Shown: positions 1 through 6,075, counted from the stretch's first letter. The stretch: 7,109 nt of DNA from an uncultured Muribaculaceae bacterium (GCA_910583795.1 CAJTZQ010000111.1:1-7109); one strand, 5' to 3'. Numbers and translations: made by a program. Notes: generated by a model not told the origin, from the letters alone.

Positions 1-141
1 CTCCAGGACTCTCAAAAATGCGAGTTAATTTTGGAATATCAAACTGAACACCCTAGTAGTTAAGATTATATATTGGTTAGGTAGATATTTTTATATTGCC
101 TTTTGAAAAATCATAAACATGGTTTGCAATAAAGAGTAAAT
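1..141. other. Left-edge non-coding stretch with only a half promoter match
   Basis: I see no supportable gene here. Frame 1 is open from the edge to a TAA at 61-63, about 20 codons, which could be the tail of an upstream gene or chance. The other forward frames stop by 28 and 47, and minus-strand starts near 114-120 hit a stop within about ten codons. TAATTTTG at 26-33 fits the Bacteroides -7 consensus TAnnTTTG. The matching -33 TTTG would fall in bases 1-6 and is absent there, so a promoter is not supported. The stretch just before rdgB is A/T-rich, as is usual for Bacteroidota leaders. Confidence 0.4.
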
Positions 142-149
142 ATGGTGCG

Positions 150-159
150 TTTTTTTTTT
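150..159 (+). repeat. T10 homopolymer directly before the rdgB start
   Basis: Ten consecutive T residues occupy 150-159 and the ATG preferred for rdgB begins at 160. An alternative in-frame ATG lies upstream at 142, preceded by AAAGAG at 131-136. Only that upstream start would be put out of frame by gain or loss of one T. With the start at 160, a change in tract length would only alter the leader. Confidence 0.8.
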
Positions 160-744
160 ATGAAAAATCAATTGGCAGAAATAGTATTCGCTACAAATAA
201 TCTTCATAAACTTGAAGAGGCTCGTGCCCTTGCCGCAGGAAAAATGAAGATCCTTTCCCTCTCAGACATCAATTGTCATGATGATATACCGGAAACCGCC
301 GACACACTTGAAGGGAACGCTCTCATAAAGGCGCGGTGGGTGAAAGAGAAATATGGCTACGATTGCTTCGCCGACGACACCGGACTGATGGTTGACGCAC
401 TCGACGGTGCTCCCGGAGTATATAGCGCCCGTTTTGCAGGTCCGCAATGCAATGCCAATGACAACATAGCTCTCCTTCTTGAAAAACTTAAGGAAGTGGC
501 TGACAGAAAGGCGCGTTTCGTAACAGTGATCGCACTTGTCAAAGACGGGGAAGAGCATCTTTTTACAGGTAAAGTCGAAGGCACTATTGCAACCGAGCCT
601 CACGGCACCGAAGGTTTCGGCTACGATCCTGTCTTTATTGCAGAAGAATCAGGACTTCCTTTCGCAGAAATGTCTCAGCAGGATAAAAATGCCATATCCC
701 ACAGGGGACGCGCGATGCGTCAGCTCATCGATTTCCTGAAATGA
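160..744 (+). CDS. rdgB: Non-canonical purine NTP pyrophosphatase (RdgB/HAM1 family)
   Basis: The product is a cytoplasmic house-cleaning enzyme that hydrolyses dITP, ITP and XTP to the monophosphate and pyrophosphate, keeping deaminated purines out of DNA and RNA. From the start at 160 it has 194 residues, normal for the family. Visible signatures are the N-terminal nucleotide-binding motif ATNNLHKLEE (11-20), FADDTGLMVDAL (70-81) with the conserved acidic metal/catalytic residues, GAPGVYSARFAG (83-94), GFGYDPVF (152-159) and the C-terminal SHRGRAM (180-186). I chose ATG 160 because family members begin a few residues before the I/LVFATNN strand. ATG 142 would add MVRFFF, which has no counterpart I recognise, though AAAGAG at 131-136 sits well placed for it. 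The stop codon overlaps the porZ start (ATGA, 741-744), implying cotranscription and coupled translation. Confidence 0.95.
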   Translation: MKNQLAEIVFATNNLHKLEEARALAAGKMKILSLSDINCHDDIPETADTLEGNALIKARWVKEKYGYDCFADDTGLMVDALDGAPGVYSARFAGPQCNANDNIALLLEKLKEVADRKARFVTVIALVKDGEEHLFTGKVEGTIATEPHGTEGFGYDPVFIAEESGLPFAEMSQQDKNAISHRGRAMRQLIDFLK

Positions 745-3200
745 AATATCTACTCTCTCTTTATCTGTTTTTAATTGCATCTTTCAGCTGCGTTTTTGCG
801 TCTGACTGGAAAATGCATCCCACGTTTGACGGTGAGATCCTGCATCTTGTCGAGACTCCACGTTTTGTTTATTTCACAAGCCGTGCCATCCCGAAAAGTG
901 CAACTTTCCCAAACATACATTCCCTTTTCAGGTATGACAAAGAGGGGGAAGAGATTCAGTCTCTTTCAACAGACAACATATTACCCTGCAACACAGTGGA
1001 GAAAATTGCCTACTGCGCTGACAAAGGTTACCTTGCTGTGGTCTGTTCGGATTTCAATATATGTCTTCTCTACGACAACGGCAAGACTGTCAATATCCCC
1101 GACTATCGGCTTGCTTCCCTATCTTACCCGAAGACTGTAAATTCCATTACATTCTCTCCCTCCAATGATAGAATATATTTTGCAACTGCGTTCGGGTATA
1201 TATCTGTAAACGACTCGAAGCATGAGATAGCTGAGAGCCGGATCTATGAAACCCCGCTAACCTCTGTGGCTCGAACCGGGGATAAAATATTGATCCTTAA
1301 AGATAATCAATTGTTGTCCGCCCCTGTCTCCGGACAGAATTATTCTTTATCCGACTTTGCAATAGTCGATAGTTTCGACAAGCCCCTTTCCCTCTATTCA
1401 CTTGCTGACGACAAGGCGTTGATGCTGACTGAAGACGGATCGCCACATTCCCTCCGGGTCATCTCTGTTTCTGACGGAGTAATAGATGTGGGAAATCCGG
1501 TGAAGGGTAATTTTTATAATTTGGAATACAACAGAAACGGGGTGACTGCCCCTACAGGTTCTTTGATATATCAGTTCCGTAAAGACGGATCATATACCAC
1601 ATTGTCGCGTCCGGAAGAGGATTGGAGACTGAAAGCAAGCTCCTATAATCTTTCCGAAATATGGCACGGCAAGCAAAGAAGCGGTATTAAAAGTTCTGAC
1701 GTGAAGTCTGAAGGGATGATCACGACAAGAGACTATATCTCTCCCGATGCACCATCCCCCTTTATTTCGACCGACATGCATCTGCATCCACAATCGGGAT
1801 TGCTCCTGCAAAATTTTGGATTTGACTATAATCTTCAATCAATCAATTCTGGACCATTGTTGATAAGCGGTTACAACGGAGGAGAATGGATTAATTATTC
1901 TCCAGCTTACACCAATCCTGAGCAAGCTGCAGTTATAAACCGACCTTCCGGTTTTGCGATTGACCCTGACAATCCGGATTATGTGTATGTATCGTCAGTG
2001 CAAAACGGATTTGCCCGTATAAATCTTAAAGACGGGACTGACATTATCCATATGTCGAAGCCTTCCGATCCGTCGAAAGATCTTCCCGGATTTGTGGCTC
2101 TTGTGACGGATCAAAAGGGCGAAAACGCCTGGTCATGCCGCTTCTCTGCTCCCGAGTTTGATAGCGCGGGAAATTTATGGATGTCGTATGCCGATTTCGA
2201 CAATCAGAATCCGGAGCGGCTTCATTTGTTGTGCTGGAAAGCCGAAGACAGAAAGAATACAAAATCATCGTCTGATTTCCATGCCCCTGAATTTATTGAA
2301 GTGGAAGGGGTGATGCCTACCAACACAGATATTATATTGCCTTTGCAGTATAGGGGTAACCGTAATATGTTGGTCTATAGCACCGGCAACTATCTCAATA
2401 GATTTGTTGTAATCGACACAAATGGCACTCCCGTGGATGTTGCCGATGATAAAGTCAGCATCATCAATACTGTTTATGACCAGGATGGAAATAATATCGA
2501 GGTCAACAATGTGAGGTGTATGTGGGAAGACCCGTCGACAGGCAATATATGGATTGGTCATTCTTTCGGAGTGTTCTATTTTGACCCGGTGGATTTTTTG
2601 GATGGGAGCGGTAGGGTTACAAGGATAAAGGTTGCGCGCAATGATGGTACGAATCTTGCAGACTACTTTCTTAATGAAGTGACGGTCAACAGGATCACAT
2701 CTGACGGAGCAGGCAGAAAATGGTTTGCTACAGGAGGTGCGGGACTTGTGTCCCTTTCTCCGGATCTGCGTACAATTGACAATGAATTGACTACTGAGAC
2801 AAGCTGTATCCCGGACAATGTGGTGTATTGCCTTGAATATATTCCCGAATCCAATTCGATGATGGTTTCTACAGCAGCCGGATTGGCGGAATTTTTTCTC
2901 CCGGCTTCTTCATCACCTTCTGCTGAAAACAATGTCAGGGCTTATCCCAATCCGGTGAGACCCGAATATGCGGGATATGTCACAATTGACGGGTTGACGT
3001 TAGATGCTCTTGTCAAGATTATCGATGCCTCCGGCAATCTTGTAAAGGAGCTTCGGACAGAGGGAGACGGAAAAGTGGAATGGGATGTCACCAATCTGCA
3101 GTTTAAAAGGGTTAGCAGCGGAGTCTATTTTGTATTGGCATCAGATGTAGATACTGAAAGTGATTTTTCCGCCGTAGCAAAAATCCTTGTCATAAATTAA
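741..3200 (+). CDS. porZ: Type IX secretion system protein PorZ (two-propeller surface protein)
   Basis: This 819-residue protein resembles PorZ, which in Porphyromonas gingivalis sits on the cell surface, works with the sortase PorU and binds anionic LPS used to anchor T9SS cargo. Residues 1-20 form a Sec signal peptide, with likely cleavage after VFA before SDWK; the Cys at 17 lacks a good lipobox. The long middle is beta-rich with two-component-regulator-propeller-type blades, for example GNIWIGHSFGVFYF (near 600) and RKWFATGGAGLVSL (near 658), and carries no kinase or DNA-binding domain. The last 89 residues are a T9SS-type C-terminal domain: YPNP (735-738), VEWDVTN (about 779), SGVYFV (793-798) and the terminal KILVIN. 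The wording YPNPVRPEYAGYVTIDGL is what I associate with PorZ rather than generic cargo. P. gingivalis PorZ is slightly shorter (about 776 residues) and retains its CTD. The start overlaps the rdgB stop by four bases. A generic T9SS-sorted propeller protein is the alternative. Confidence 0.85.
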   Translation: MKYLLSLYLFLIASFSCVFASDWKMHPTFDGEILHLVETPRFVYFTSRAIPKSATFPNIHSLFRYDKEGEEIQSLSTDNILPCNTVEKIAYCADKGYLAVVCSDFNICLLYDNGKTVNIPDYRLASLSYPKTVNSITFSPSNDRIYFATAFGYISVNDSKHEIAESRIYETPLTSVARTGDKILILKDNQLLSAPVSGQNYSLSDFAIVDSFDKPLSLYSLADDKALMLTEDGSPHSLRVISVSDGVIDVGNPVKGNFYNLEYNRNGVTAPTGSLIYQFRKDGSYTTLSRPEEDWRLKASSYNLSEIWHGKQRSGIKSSDVKSEGMITTRDYISPDAPSPFISTDMHLHPQSGLLLQNFGFDYNLQSINSGPLLISGYNGGEWINYSPAYTNPEQAAVINRPSGFAIDPDNPDYVYVSSVQNGFARINLKDGTDIIHMSKPSDPSKDLPGFVALVTDQKGENAWSCRFSAPEFDSAGNLWMSYADFDNQNPERLHLLCWKAEDRKNTKSSSDFHAPEFIEVEGVMPTNTDIILPLQYRGNRNMLVYSTGNYLNRFVVIDTNGTPVDVADDKVSIINTVYDQDGNNIEVNNVRCMWEDPSTGNIWIGHSFGVFYFDPVDFLDGSGRVTRIKVARNDGTNLADYFLNEVTVNRITSDGAGRKWFATGGAGLVSLSPDLRTIDNELTTETSCIPDNVVYCLEYIPESNSMMVSTAAGLAEFFLPASSSPSAENNVRAYPNPVRPEYAGYVTIDGLTLDALVKIIDASGNLVKELRTEGDGKVEWDVTNLQFKRVSSGVYFVLASDVDTESDFSAVAKILVIN

Positions 3201-3210
3201 AAATAATGAT

Positions 3211-3291
3211 AGTTGTCAGTTGTCATCGTTTCCCGTTGCCCGAAACGGAAAACGGACAACCGGAAACATAAAACATAAAACCAACAACCCA
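3211..3291 (+). repeat. Seven-base-periodic inverted array in the porZ-trmB spacer
   Basis: The spacer is built of seven-base units. The left arm has AGTTGTC twice in tandem (3211-3217, 3218-3224). The right arm is seven consecutive units ending exactly at the trmB ATG: AAACGGA, AAACGGA, CAACCGG, AAACATA, AAACATA, AAACCAA and CAACCCA (3243-3291). The arms are complementary. GTTGTC (3219-3224) pairs with GACAAC (3255-3260), and CGTTTCCCGTT (3227-3237) pairs with AACGGAAAACG (3244-3254) with one mismatch. Bases AT 3225-3226 are bulged and 3238-3243 form the loop. A 16-of-17 pair hairpin would therefore form in the mRNA, leaving an A/C-only tail before the start codon. No T tract follows, so it is not a standard terminator. 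Its function is unknown to me. Confidence 0.85.
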
Positions 3292-4047
3292 ATGGGCAAA
3301 AACAAACTGAAAAAATTTGCGGACATGACCACATTCAAATGTGCTCTTCAATATCCGCGTGAAGTGCTCCTCGCTCAAGGATTCCCGTTCATCGGTAAAT
3401 GGAACGATGAGTTTTTCAAAAATCCGGGACCCATCACTCTTGAATTGGGTTGTGGGAAAGGGGAATATACCGTAGCGCTTGCCAATGCTAATCCTGACCG
3501 TAACTATATCGGTGTGGATATTAAAGGGGCGCGAATGTGGAGCGGAGCAAAAGAGGTAGAGGAAAATGGGATAGAAAACGCGGGTTTTCTGCGTGCAGAG
3601 ATTGAGAATATCGACAAGTTTTTTGCTCCGGGGGAAGTGGATGAAATTTGGATCACTTTCCCTGACCCACAGATGCAGAAGACCCGTAAACGGCTCACTT
3701 CCGTACGTTTCCTTCAGATGTATGGAAAATTCTTAAAACCGGGAGGAGTCATAAACCTTAAGACGGATTCTCCGTTCTTATATGAGTATACCAAGCGTCT
3801 TGCCGAGCTCAATAATTTCGAAATCCTGAGCATTACCGACGACCTTTATGGAAGTGGCAAGGCGGATCCGGTAAGTTCGATAAAGACTTACTATGAGAGT
3901 CAATGGCTGTCGCGTGGAAAAAAGATAAAACTGATTTCTATGAGAGTACCGGACTTCAACGGTCTGCAAGAGCCGGATTCTTCAGATATAGAAAAAGATG
4001 ACTATCGTGCCTATCCGCGCCATACAGTCATGGCGGCTGATAGTTGA
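3292..4047 (+). CDS. trmB: tRNA (guanine-N7-)-methyltransferase TrmB
   Basis: The enzyme transfers a methyl group from S-adenosylmethionine to N7 of guanosine 46 in the tRNA variable loop. From the ATG at 3292 it has 251 residues. The class I Rossmann SAM-binding motif TLELGCGKGEYTVALA lies at 49-64, the second acidic strand YIGVDIKGARMW at 72-83, the family signature ITFPDPQMQKTRKRLT at 121-136, LKPGGVINLKTD at 148-159 and the TYYE motif at 199-202. The signature has PDPQ where proteobacterial enzymes have PDPW; I recognise this as the Bacteroidota form rather than a defect. The frame stays open upstream to a TTG at 3220, but those codons run through the heptad array and match nothing, so ATG 3292 is preferred. 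There is no Shine-Dalgarno; the preceding 49 bases are A/C-rich. The gene is likely cotranscribed with or separately initiated from porZ; I see no TAnnTTTG promoter in the spacer. Confidence 0.95.
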   Translation: MGKNKLKKFADMTTFKCALQYPREVLLAQGFPFIGKWNDEFFKNPGPITLELGCGKGEYTVALANANPDRNYIGVDIKGARMWSGAKEVEENGIENAGFLRAEIENIDKFFAPGEVDEIWITFPDPQMQKTRKRLTSVRFLQMYGKFLKPGGVINLKTDSPFLYEYTKRLAELNNFEILSITDDLYGSGKADPVSSIKTYYESQWLSRGKKIKLISMRVPDFNGLQEPDSSDIEKDDYRAYPRHTVMAADS

Positions 4048-4067
4048 GGGTTTAGTATATGAAATTT

Positions 4068-4130
4068 AATTAGTAATTAGTGTTTTACATAAATAATTAA
4101 TAACTAATGACTAAAGACTAATCAACTAAC
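4068..4130 (+). repeat. Seven-base-periodic inverted array in the trmB-mrp spacer
   Basis: The left arm is AATTAGT twice in tandem (4068-4081). The right arm is five consecutive seven-base units, ATTAATA, ACTAATG, ACTAAAG, ACTAATC and AACTAAC (4096-4130), nine bases before the mrp ATG. The arms are complementary: 4070-4081 pairs with 4103-4114 in 11 of 12 positions around a 21-base loop, and the repeated units on the right allow several alternative registers. No T tract follows the hairpin. The design is that of the spacer at 3211-3291, but the unit sequence differs and is far richer in A+T. Its function is unknown to me. Confidence 0.8.
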
Positions 4131-4139
4131 GACATAATT

Positions 4140-5273
4140 ATGACATTATACCCGAATTTAATACTTGATGCCCTGAAGAATGTGAAATATCCGGGCAATG
4201 GAAAAAACCTTGTTGAGAACGAGATGATTGAAGATGATATCCGTATTGATGGCAATAAAGTATCATTCTCAATTATTTTTGACAAGCCGACTGATCCTTT
4301 TGTAAAAAGCGTGGTTCGTTCGGCTGAGGCTGCGATTAAAGCTTATATATCGCCGGAAGTTGATATAAAAGACAACATTGCTGTTAAATTCCGTAAACCT
4401 GTTGTAGAGAAACCTGCCAACCCGCTTCCGGGTGTAAAGAATATAGTGGGGATCTCTTCTGGCAAGGGTGGCGTCGGAAAGTCTACCGTAGCGGCAAATG
4501 TCGCTATTGCTCTTGCTGCCAAAGGATATAAGGTAGGTCTCCTCGACGCCGATATTTTCGGTCCCTCTGTTCCGAAGATGTTTGGCGTTGAAGGTGAGCA
4601 GCTCTACATGATCAATAAGGATGGTCGCGACTGGATAGAGCCGGTAGAGAAATATGGCGTGAAAATGCTTAGCATAGGTTTTGTTGTCGACAAGGACAGT
4701 GCGGTTTTATGGAGAGGCGGAATGGCGAGCAATGCCCTCAAGCAGTTGATTTCAGATGCATGGTGGGGAGACCTCGATTATTTCCTTATCGATATGCCTC
4801 CGGGCACAAGCGATATCCATCTCACTCTTGTTCAGACATTGCCGATCACCGGAGTGGTAGTGGTTTCTACTCCTCAGGAAGTTGCTTTGGCTGATGCCCG
4901 AAAGGGGATCGCTATGTTCCGTGGGGACAAGGTGAATGTGCCTATTTTAGGTATTGTTGAGAATATGGCATGGTTCACTCCGGCGCCACATCCTGATGAG
5001 AGATACTATATATTCGGTAACGGGGGTGCAGTTAAGCTTGCCGAAGAATTGGGCGTAAATCTACTTGCCCGGATTCCGTTGGTTGCCGATATCTGTACAA
5101 AGGCGGACTGCGGGGCTCCGACATCTACTTTGCTTCTTCCCGAAGCTGACGGCGGCTCTAAGGTGGGGAATCCTGAGACGGAAGCTTTTTCAGCGCTTGC
5201 AGATGCAATTGTGGAAGCGATCGACGTCCGCAATGAAACTCTTCCTCCAACTGCCAAGGTTGAAACACATTGA
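4140..5273 (+). CDS. mrp: Mrp/NBP35-family P-loop ATPase (ApbC-like Fe-S cluster carrier)
   Basis: This 377-residue cytoplasmic protein belongs to the Mrp/ApbC/NBP35 group of MinD-like ATPases, which as dimers carry and transfer iron-sulfur clusters to apoproteins. Residues 5-85 are a MIP18/DUF59-like domain that retains IDGNKVSFSIIFDKPTDPF but lacks the DPE motif of many relatives. The ATPase follows: deviant Walker A SGKGGVGKST (107-116), switch I LLDADIFGPSVPKMFG (134-149) and the Walker B region YFLIDMPPGTSD (214-225), then STPQEVALADARKG and GIVENMAWFT (271-280). The CPxC motif that usually follows VENM and holds the bridging cluster is replaced by TPAPHPDERYYIFG. I recall this substitution as common in Bacteroidota. 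The only cysteines are C319 and C324. The start at 4140 gives the expected N-terminus. A hairpin terminator follows. Cluster carriage is inferred from the family. Confidence 0.92.
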   Translation: MTLYPNLILDALKNVKYPGNGKNLVENEMIEDDIRIDGNKVSFSIIFDKPTDPFVKSVVRSAEAAIKAYISPEVDIKDNIAVKFRKPVVEKPANPLPGVKNIVGISSGKGGVGKSTVAANVAIALAAKGYKVGLLDADIFGPSVPKMFGVEGEQLYMINKDGRDWIEPVEKYGVKMLSIGFVVDKDSAVLWRGGMASNALKQLISDAWWGDLDYFLIDMPPGTSDIHLTLVQTLPITGVVVVSTPQEVALADARKGIAMFRGDKVNVPILGIVENMAWFTPAPHPDERYYIFGNGGAVKLAEELGVNLLARIPLVADICTKADCGAPTSTLLLPEADGGSKVGNPETEAFSALADAIVEAIDVRNETLPPTAKVETH

Positions 5274-5299
5274 AGTAGGGTAGCGGATTTTTGAAAATT

Positions 5300-5342
5300 A
5301 ATATCCAAATATTTTGTTATTAACAGATATTTGGATATTTTT
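5300..5342 (+). terminator. Probable intrinsic terminator of mrp
   Basis: A perfect 13-bp inverted repeat, AATATCCAAATAT (5300-5312) and ATATTTGGATATT (5327-5339), surrounds a 14-base loop and is followed by TTT (5340-5342), with AAAA at 5294-5297 on the other side. It lies 26 bases after the mrp stop, the usual place for a terminator. The stem has only two G-C pairs, so its strength is doubtful. Its right arm also contains the start of a promoter -7 box, and an operator-like palindrome is a reasonable alternative. Confidence 0.55.
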
Positions 5343-5343
5343 G
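5313..5343 (+). promoter_or_regulatory. Bacteroides-type sigma-ABfr promoter for the CD225-DUF2752 operon
   Basis: TTTG at 5313-5316 is followed after exactly 19 bases by TATTTTTG at 5336-5343. This is a full match to the Bacteroides -33/-7 consensus TTTG-N19 to 21-TAnnTTTG. Transcription should begin a few bases after 5343, giving a leader of roughly 20 bases before the ATG at 5372. The -33 element lies in the loop and the -7 element begins in the right arm of the inverted repeat at 5300-5339, so promoter and hairpin occupy the same DNA. Confidence 0.7.
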
Positions 5344-5371
5344 CATATTAATTCTTCAAACACCTAAAAAC

Positions 5372-5662
5372 ATGTATAATCAGAACATCCCTGAACCTCC
5401 TCAGATCAAACCCGGCAACAATCTTGTATGGGCAATTCTCACCACTATCTTTTGTTGTCTCCCCTTCGGTATTGTAGCTATTGTATACGCTTCAAAAGTC
5501 GACGGACTTTGGGCTGCCGGTGATTATGCCGGTGCATACTATTCTGCCGGGAAAGCTAAGAACTGGTCGATAATCGCGGCGGCATGTGGTACCCTCGGAA
5601 TTATTGTATATGTAATTCTTGTGAGCACCGGGTTTGCAATCTTGGGCTCGCAAGGTTATTGA
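5372..5662 (+). CDS. CD225/dispanin-family small membrane protein
   Basis: This 96-residue protein has the bacterial CD225 (dispanin, IFITM-like) layout. A short Pro/Asn-rich N-terminus (1-16) is followed by a first hydrophobic segment (18-40) carrying the double-cysteine core FCCLPFGIVAIVYASKV (27-43). The polar linker DGLWAAGDYAGAYYSAGKAKNWS (44-66) comes next, then a second membrane helix (67-91). It should sit in the inner membrane. The animal IFITM relatives restrict viral membrane fusion, but the role of bacterial members is not established and I infer none. The gene has its own consensus promoter with a leader of about 20 bases, and its TGA stop overlaps the DUF2752 start as TGATG. The two genes should therefore be coexpressed. 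Confidence 0.88.
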   Translation: MYNQNIPEPPQIKPGNNLVWAILTTIFCCLPFGIVAIVYASKVDGLWAAGDYAGAYYSAGKAKNWSIIAAACGTLGIIVYVILVSTGFAILGSQGY

Positions 5663-6075
5663 TGATTTTATCTATGTCTTTAAACAAGATAAAAAGGAAA
5701 AACAGAATAATCACCATTGCATCAGTGGCAATGGTGATTATTCTTTTCTGTCTGTATGCTGTCCTGGATCCTGAAGACCCGGATGTGGGAAGGTTTTTCC
5801 CGAAATGCCCTATAAAACTGATTACAGGGCTGCAGTGCCCGGCATGTGGTATTCAACGAGCCGCACATTCATTGCTGCATGGTGATCTAATCGGAGCATT
5901 GTCTTACAATTGGTTTCTTATTTTTTCATTAGGCTATCTGATTACGCTTATCGTAACCCGTGACTTTTCTTTCCAATCACCTGTAAGAAAATTTATCTGG
6001 GGAAAACCGGGCTGCATTCTTTACATAACCCTATATTTCGCCTGGTTTATCCTCCGCAATCTCCTCGGCATATAG
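5662..6075 (+). CDS. DUF2752 family membrane protein
   Basis: From ATG 5662 the product has 137 residues and matches DUF2752, an uncharacterised family. The family signature is KCPIKLITGLQCPACGIQRAAHSL (48-71), with Cys 49, a CPxCG pair (C59, C62) and the following R-A residues. Membrane helices are predicted by eye at about 15-34, 79-98 and 115-134; the N-terminus before the first helix is strongly basic (KIKRKNR). I chose 5662 because it shares its A with the CD225 stop (TGATG) and has AAGG six bases upstream; ATG 5674 is possible and would give 133 residues. The frame is open further upstream, but those codons overlap CD225 and read as Cys-rich noise. The codons for the first membrane helix form a perfect 17-bp hairpin. 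The cysteine motif suggests metal or redox chemistry, but no function is known to me. Confidence 0.87.
   Translation: MILSMSLNKIKRKNRIITIASVAMVIILFCLYAVLDPEDPDVGRFFPKCPIKLITGLQCPACGIQRAAHSLLHGDLIGALSYNWFLIFSLGYLITLIVTRDFSFQSPVRKFIWGKPGCILYITLYFAWFILRNLLGI
5704..5744 (+). repeat. Perfect 17-bp inverted repeat inside the DUF2752 reading frame
   Basis: AGAATAATCACCATTGC (5704-5720) and its exact reverse complement GCAATGGTGATTATTCT (5728-5744) flank a 7-base loop, and TTT follows at 5745-5747. The hairpin begins about 40 bases after the start codon and encodes residues RIITIA-SV-AMVIIL of the first membrane helix. A 17-of-17 match in coding DNA is far beyond what codon constraints explain. It could act as an attenuator between the two operon genes or slow early translation; both are inferences. 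Confidence 0.9.

Noticed and set aside
26..33. Promoter for rdgB at TAATTTTG
   Set aside because: It matches the -7 box, but no TTTG is found at the required distance and the leader would be over 100 bases.
262..603. Minus-strand open frames lying inside rdgB, porZ, trmB and mrp (for example 262-603, 1590-1838, 2265-2561, 5006-5308)
   Set aside because: They lie antisense to well-supported genes, resemble no family I know and show no domain or start-signal support.
741..3200. Reading the propeller protein as a hybrid two-component regulator sensor
   Set aside because: There is no membrane helix after the signal peptide and no kinase, receiver or DNA-binding domain; the C-terminus is a T9SS-type domain.
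3220..3291. N-terminal extension of TrmB from a TTG at 3220
   Set aside because: The extra 24 codons run through the heptad array and give a low-complexity sequence without family counterpart; ATG 3292 gives the normal N-terminus.
3211..4130. CRISPR array or insertion-sequence ends around trmB
   Set aside because: Units are 7 bases with no spacers, there are no cas genes or transposase, and the flanking repeats differ in sequence, so neither explanation fits.
5584..5661. Upstream start of DUF2752 at 5584
   Set aside because: It would overlap the CD225 gene by 79 bases and adds an implausible Cys-rich leader; ATG 5662 gives TGATG coupling and an AAGG site.
5704..5747. Calling the DUF2752 internal hairpin a plain terminator
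   Set aside because: It lies in an intact, family-matching reading frame and only three Ts follow the stem, so full termination would waste the gene; attenuation at most.
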